The notes under the pieces were generated by a model. The model was given only the letters and a program-made list of their open reading frames with translations. It was not told the DNA's origin and ran no database searches. This document shows, in pieces, positions 7,126 to 9,229 of a stretch of 9,229 nucleotides of DNA (positions within the stretch are counted from its first letter, which is position 1; every line of letters starts with the position of its first letter). Location: assembly GCA_937907405.1 (NCBI GenBank), contig CALCIC010000217.1:1-9229 (forward strand), written 5' to 3'. Origin of the DNA: an uncultured Isosphaeraceae bacterium. GTDB lineage: Bacteria > Planctomycetota > Planctomycetia > Isosphaerales > Isosphaeraceae. The position numbers were made by a program, and so were the translations under genes.

Positions 7126-7147
7126 GCGCCGGGGGTCGAAGTCGGCC

Positions 7148-8833
7148 TCAGACCGAAACCCAGTCTTGACCCTCGCCGTCGACCAGCGAGAGCAGCAGGG
7201 AGCGGTCCTTGCTGCGGGTTTCGCCGATCGCGGTGACGTAGACGGCCGGGTCGTCCTTGACGGGGCACTCGTGCTCGCAGATGCCGCAGCCGATGCATTT
7301 GACCGGATCGATGTAGGGCCGCTTCAGTTCGAGAGTCTTGCCCCAGCGGTCGGTGACCTCGACGTTGCGGGTGAAGATCGCCTTGGGGCTGACCGGGCAG
7401 ACTTCCTCGCAGACGACGCAGTCCGTGTCCATCGCCCAGGGGAGGCAGCGCCCCTGATTGTAGAACGCGGTTCCCGTCTTGATCGGCCCGTGGGCCTCGA
7501 ACGGCCCGATGCCGAGCTTCTCGACGATCGAGATTTCACGGATCGCGCCGGTGGGGCAGACCTGGCTGCAGAGCGTGCAGTTCAGCTCGCACCAGCCCAT
7601 TTTCGAGATCATGATCGGGGTCCAGAGCCCCTCGACGCCGGCCTCGAACATGGCGGGCTGGAGGACGTTCGTGGGGCAGACCCGGATGCACTGGTCGCAC
7701 TTGATGCAGCGTCTGAGGAACTCGTCCTCGGCGACCGAGCCGGGGGGGCGGATCACCGCGCGGTTGAAGTTCTTCCGGACCCCGCCGGAGAGCCGGGCCA
7801 TCGGGAAGAAGAACAGGCCGAACAGCCCGGCGAGCACCACCTGGCGACGGCCGATCGCCGGGGCGGCGACCTCGCTCGCCTTCCGGGGCAGGAACCGGAA
7901 CGTCAGCGCGTCGTGCGGGCAGTCCTCGATGCAGTTGAAGCAGACGAAGCACTCGCTCTTGCGGAGGTCTCCCTGGGGGTCGGAGGCGCCTTCGCAGCTC
8001 TTGAGGCAGAGGTCGCAGTCGGTGCAGCGGACCGGGTCGCGATCGATCCGCCAGATCGCGAACCGGCTGAAGATCCCCAGGAGCGCGCCCAGGGGGCAGA
8101 CCACCCGGCAGAAGAATCGGGGGATCCACCAGTTGGCGAACAGGAACCCCATGAAGATCAGGCCGACGATCCAGGCCTGCCAGTATTCGCGGGGCTCGGT
8201 GTAGACGCTCTCGGTGCTCTTGTTGACGGTGGGCAGGACGCTGGTGGTCATCGATCGGACCGTCAAGGCGATCGGGTCGAGCAGGCCGATCTGAAGCGAG
8301 CTGTTGTTCGCCTTGTGCTCCTCGGCCGACGCGGCGAGTCCCCAGCCTATCGCCCCGAGCGCGCGCCCCGGAATCGATCGACTCACCAGCGCTGGTTCGT
8401 AGAACGCGTGCTTGATCTTGCTGGGGGCGTCGAGGACTGTGGGGATGATCCAAAGGCTCGCCATCGCCAGCATCGCGGCCAGGATGTAGTACTTGATCGC
8501 GTAGATCTTGCGGTAGCGGTTGGACTCGATCATCTGCTTGGTGTTGCGGCGGTTGCCGATCCAGCCGAACAGATGGTGGAGGATGCCGAACGGGCACATC
8601 CAGTTGCACCAGACCCGACCGAGCATCATCGTGATCGCGATGATCACCAGACCCCAGACGAGGTTGCGATAGATCGTGTGGGTCGTCAAGGCCGTGGCGA
8701 CCGCGACCAGGGGCGTGGCTTCCAGGAACAGCGACACCGGCCACCCTCGCAGGTAGCGGAGGTCGGTGATGAGCAGGAAGAACAGGAAGAGGCCCAGAAA
8801 CAAGACCTCGTAGGCGCGTCGGATTTTAACCAT
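7148..8833 (-). CDS. Membrane polyferredoxin, fused NapH-like and NapG-like 4Fe-4S protein
   Basis: A 561-residue protein. The N-terminal half is NapH/NosR-like: membrane helices at about 8-24, 58-74, 115-131 and 220-236, with paired membrane-side motifs CNWMCP (C76, C80) and CRVVCP (C242, C246), then two ferredoxin clusters (C270/273/276/280 and C295/298/301/305). A further hydrophobic helix (about 330-346), preceded by GRRQVVLAG, leads to the NapG-like half. This has clusters at C376/379/382/386, C415/419/422/426, probably C463/472/475/479, and C513/516/519/523. That makes six likely 4Fe-4S clusters besides the CxxxCP motifs. Known relatives pass electrons from quinol to periplasmic reductases such as NapA or NosZ; no such partner is encoded here, so the acceptor is unknown. 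The ATG has GGAGG five bases upstream and overlaps the Uma2 gene stop by 8 nt. It is not plain CcoG/RdxA because of the extra clusters. Confidence 0.88.
   Translation of the reverse strand: MVKIRRAYEVLFLGLFLFFLLITDLRYLRGWPVSLFLEATPLVAVATALTTHTIYRNLVWGLVIIAITMMLGRVWCNWMCPFGILHHLFGWIGNRRNTKQMIESNRYRKIYAIKYYILAAMLAMASLWIIPTVLDAPSKIKHAFYEPALVSRSIPGRALGAIGWGLAASAEEHKANNSSLQIGLLDPIALTVRSMTTSVLPTVNKSTESVYTEPREYWQAWIVGLIFMGFLFANWWIPRFFCRVVCPLGALLGIFSRFAIWRIDRDPVRCTDCDLCLKSCEGASDPQGDLRKSECFVCFNCIEDCPHDALTFRFLPRKASEVAAPAIGRRQVVLAGLFGLFFFPMARLSGGVRKNFNRAVIRPPGSVAEDEFLRRCIKCDQCIRVCPTNVLQPAMFEAGVEGLWTPIMISKMGWCELNCTLCSQVCPTGAIREISIVEKLGIGPFEAHGPIKTGTAFYNQGRCLPWAMDTDCVVCEEVCPVSPKAIFTRNVEVTDRWGKTLELKRPYIDPVKCIGCGICEHECPVKDDPAVYVTAIGETRSKDRSLLLSLVDGEGQDWVSV
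8826..8833 (-). other. 8-nt stop/start overlap (ATGGTTAA) between Uma2 gene and polyferredoxin
   Basis: On the minus strand ATGGTTAA holds both the ATG of the polyferredoxin and the TAA of the Uma2 gene, in different frames. The ribosome site GGAGG of the polyferredoxin lies inside the last Uma2 codons. This suggests one mRNA and translational coupling. Confidence 0.8.
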
Positions 8834-9229
8834 CGGTTCCTCCGGCGGGGGCGTCGGGCTTCGATTGTTTCCTGGGCCGCCACTGGTCGGCTTTCTCCAG
8901 CAGCCGCGCCAGCGGCAGACTGAAGCCGGGAAGGAGCTTGGTCTCGTAGCTCTGACCTTCCGTCACGATATCATAAGTCGTCGTGCGCGTCTTCTTGGTC
9001 TTCTTTGATTTGTAGATCGTCATGACGCGGCGGAACCGATCAATGATCCAGTATTCCTTGACGCCCGCCGCCAAGTACTCGTCGCGCTTCTCCTCAGAGT
9101 CGCGCAAGGCGTCGCGGCGTCGTGACGACACGAACTCGATTACGATCTCCGGGCCGTCGGTCTGTTCGTTGGGCGTGCGGCCGAGCCCCACCCAGATCGC
9201 CCGATCGGCCCGGCGGCGGTTGGTCGTGG
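8826..9229 (-). CDS. Uma2-family (DUF820) restriction-endonuclease-like protein, 3' part (N-terminus beyond window)
   Basis: About 134 residues of the C-terminal part are present. The frame is open to the window edge, reading TTNRRRADRAIWVGLGR before a GTG at 9191, so I treat that GTG as internal and the gene as partial. PEIVIEFVS, then EKRDEYLAAGVKEYWIID and PGFSLPLARLL, match the conserved core and C-terminal end of Uma2/DUF820 proteins. These have a PD-(D/E)XK nuclease-like fold, are abundant in cyanobacteria and planctomycetes, and mostly have no proven function. The usual PD before the beta strand is PE here; the Glu of VIEF and the Lys of EKR are kept. A Lys/Thr-rich stretch (KSKKTKKTRTTT) sits in a hairpin region. 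The stop overlaps the polyferredoxin start by 8 nt. Confidence 0.85.
   Translation of the reverse strand, partial: TTNRRRADRAIWVGLGRTPNEQTDGPEIVIEFVSSRRRDALRDSEEKRDEYLAAGVKEYWIIDRFRRVMTIYKSKKTKKTRTTTYDIVTEGQSYETKLLPGFSLPLARLLEKADQWRPRKQSKPDAPAGGTDG

Larger units (their letters stand above)
6926..7147. other. Intergenic gap between polyferredoxin and rsmH, holding rsmH promoter and hairpins
   Basis: If rsmH starts at the GTG at 6925, this 222-bp gap separates it from the polyferredoxin stop. It contains the inverted repeat at 7101-7125, a perfect ATCGGCCGAT palindrome at 7086-7095 and the promoter at 7002-7029. In the leader there is a small CGGCC/GGCCG hairpin (6965-6980). No small gene is convincing. 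Confidence 0.5.

Noticed and set aside
7166..8923. 585-codon open frame on the plus strand opposite the polyferredoxin
   Set aside because: The opposite strand carries ordered cysteine motifs and membrane helices; this frame shows only compositional bias.

Overview
This is a GC-rich (about two-thirds G+C) bacterial chromosomal window in which every gene I can support lies on the minus strand, so it reads right to left. Gene types and style suggest a planctomycete, probably the Isosphaeraceae (Paludisphaera/Singulisphaera-like). The clues are a large soluble Ser/Thr kinase, an Uma2-family nuclease, a fused NapH/NapG-type polyferredoxin and rsmH outside a full dcw cluster. This assignment is inference from gene content; no rRNA or marker was available.

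Layout in order of transcription. (1) At 9229-8826 is the 3' part of an Uma2-family (DUF820) endonuclease-like gene, cut by the window edge. It overlaps by 8 nt the next gene. (2) At 8833-7148 is a 561-aa membrane polyferredoxin that joins a NapH-like membrane half to a NapG-like ferredoxin half. (3) At 7147-6926 is a gap with a hairpin and a good sigma70-type promoter. (4) At 6925-5942 is rsmH, the 16S rRNA C1402 N4-methyltransferase; I prefer a GTG start. (5) At 5996-3519, overlapping the rsmH end by 55 nt, is an 825-aa single-pass membrane protein. It has a long Pro/Ala/Thr linker containing 24-bp tandem repeats, and two LysM domains. (6) At 3518-3345 is a gap with a candidate promoter and a 9-bp direct repeat. 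(7) At 3344-879 is a cytoplasmic Ser/Thr protein kinase starting at TTG, with a 550-residue tail I cannot assign. (8) At 878-650 is a gap with two perfect 12-bp palindromes. (9) At 649-1 is the 5' part of a GT87/DUF2029 polyprenol-phosphate-type mannosyltransferase, cut by the window edge.

How they may work together: rsmH, the LysM protein and the kinase form the most coherent set. In many bacteria rsmH is followed directly by ftsL, a small single-pass division protein. Here that slot is filled by a much larger protein whose plan (short N-terminus, one membrane helix, long disordered linker, C-terminal peptidoglycan-binding domains) recalls FtsN, with LysM instead of SPOR. A Ser/Thr kinase follows. 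A link to cell-envelope growth or division is plausible but is inference. The polyferredoxin probably moves electrons from membrane quinol to a periplasmic acceptor that is not encoded here. No CRISPR, tRNA, rRNA, insertion sequence or phage feature was seen.
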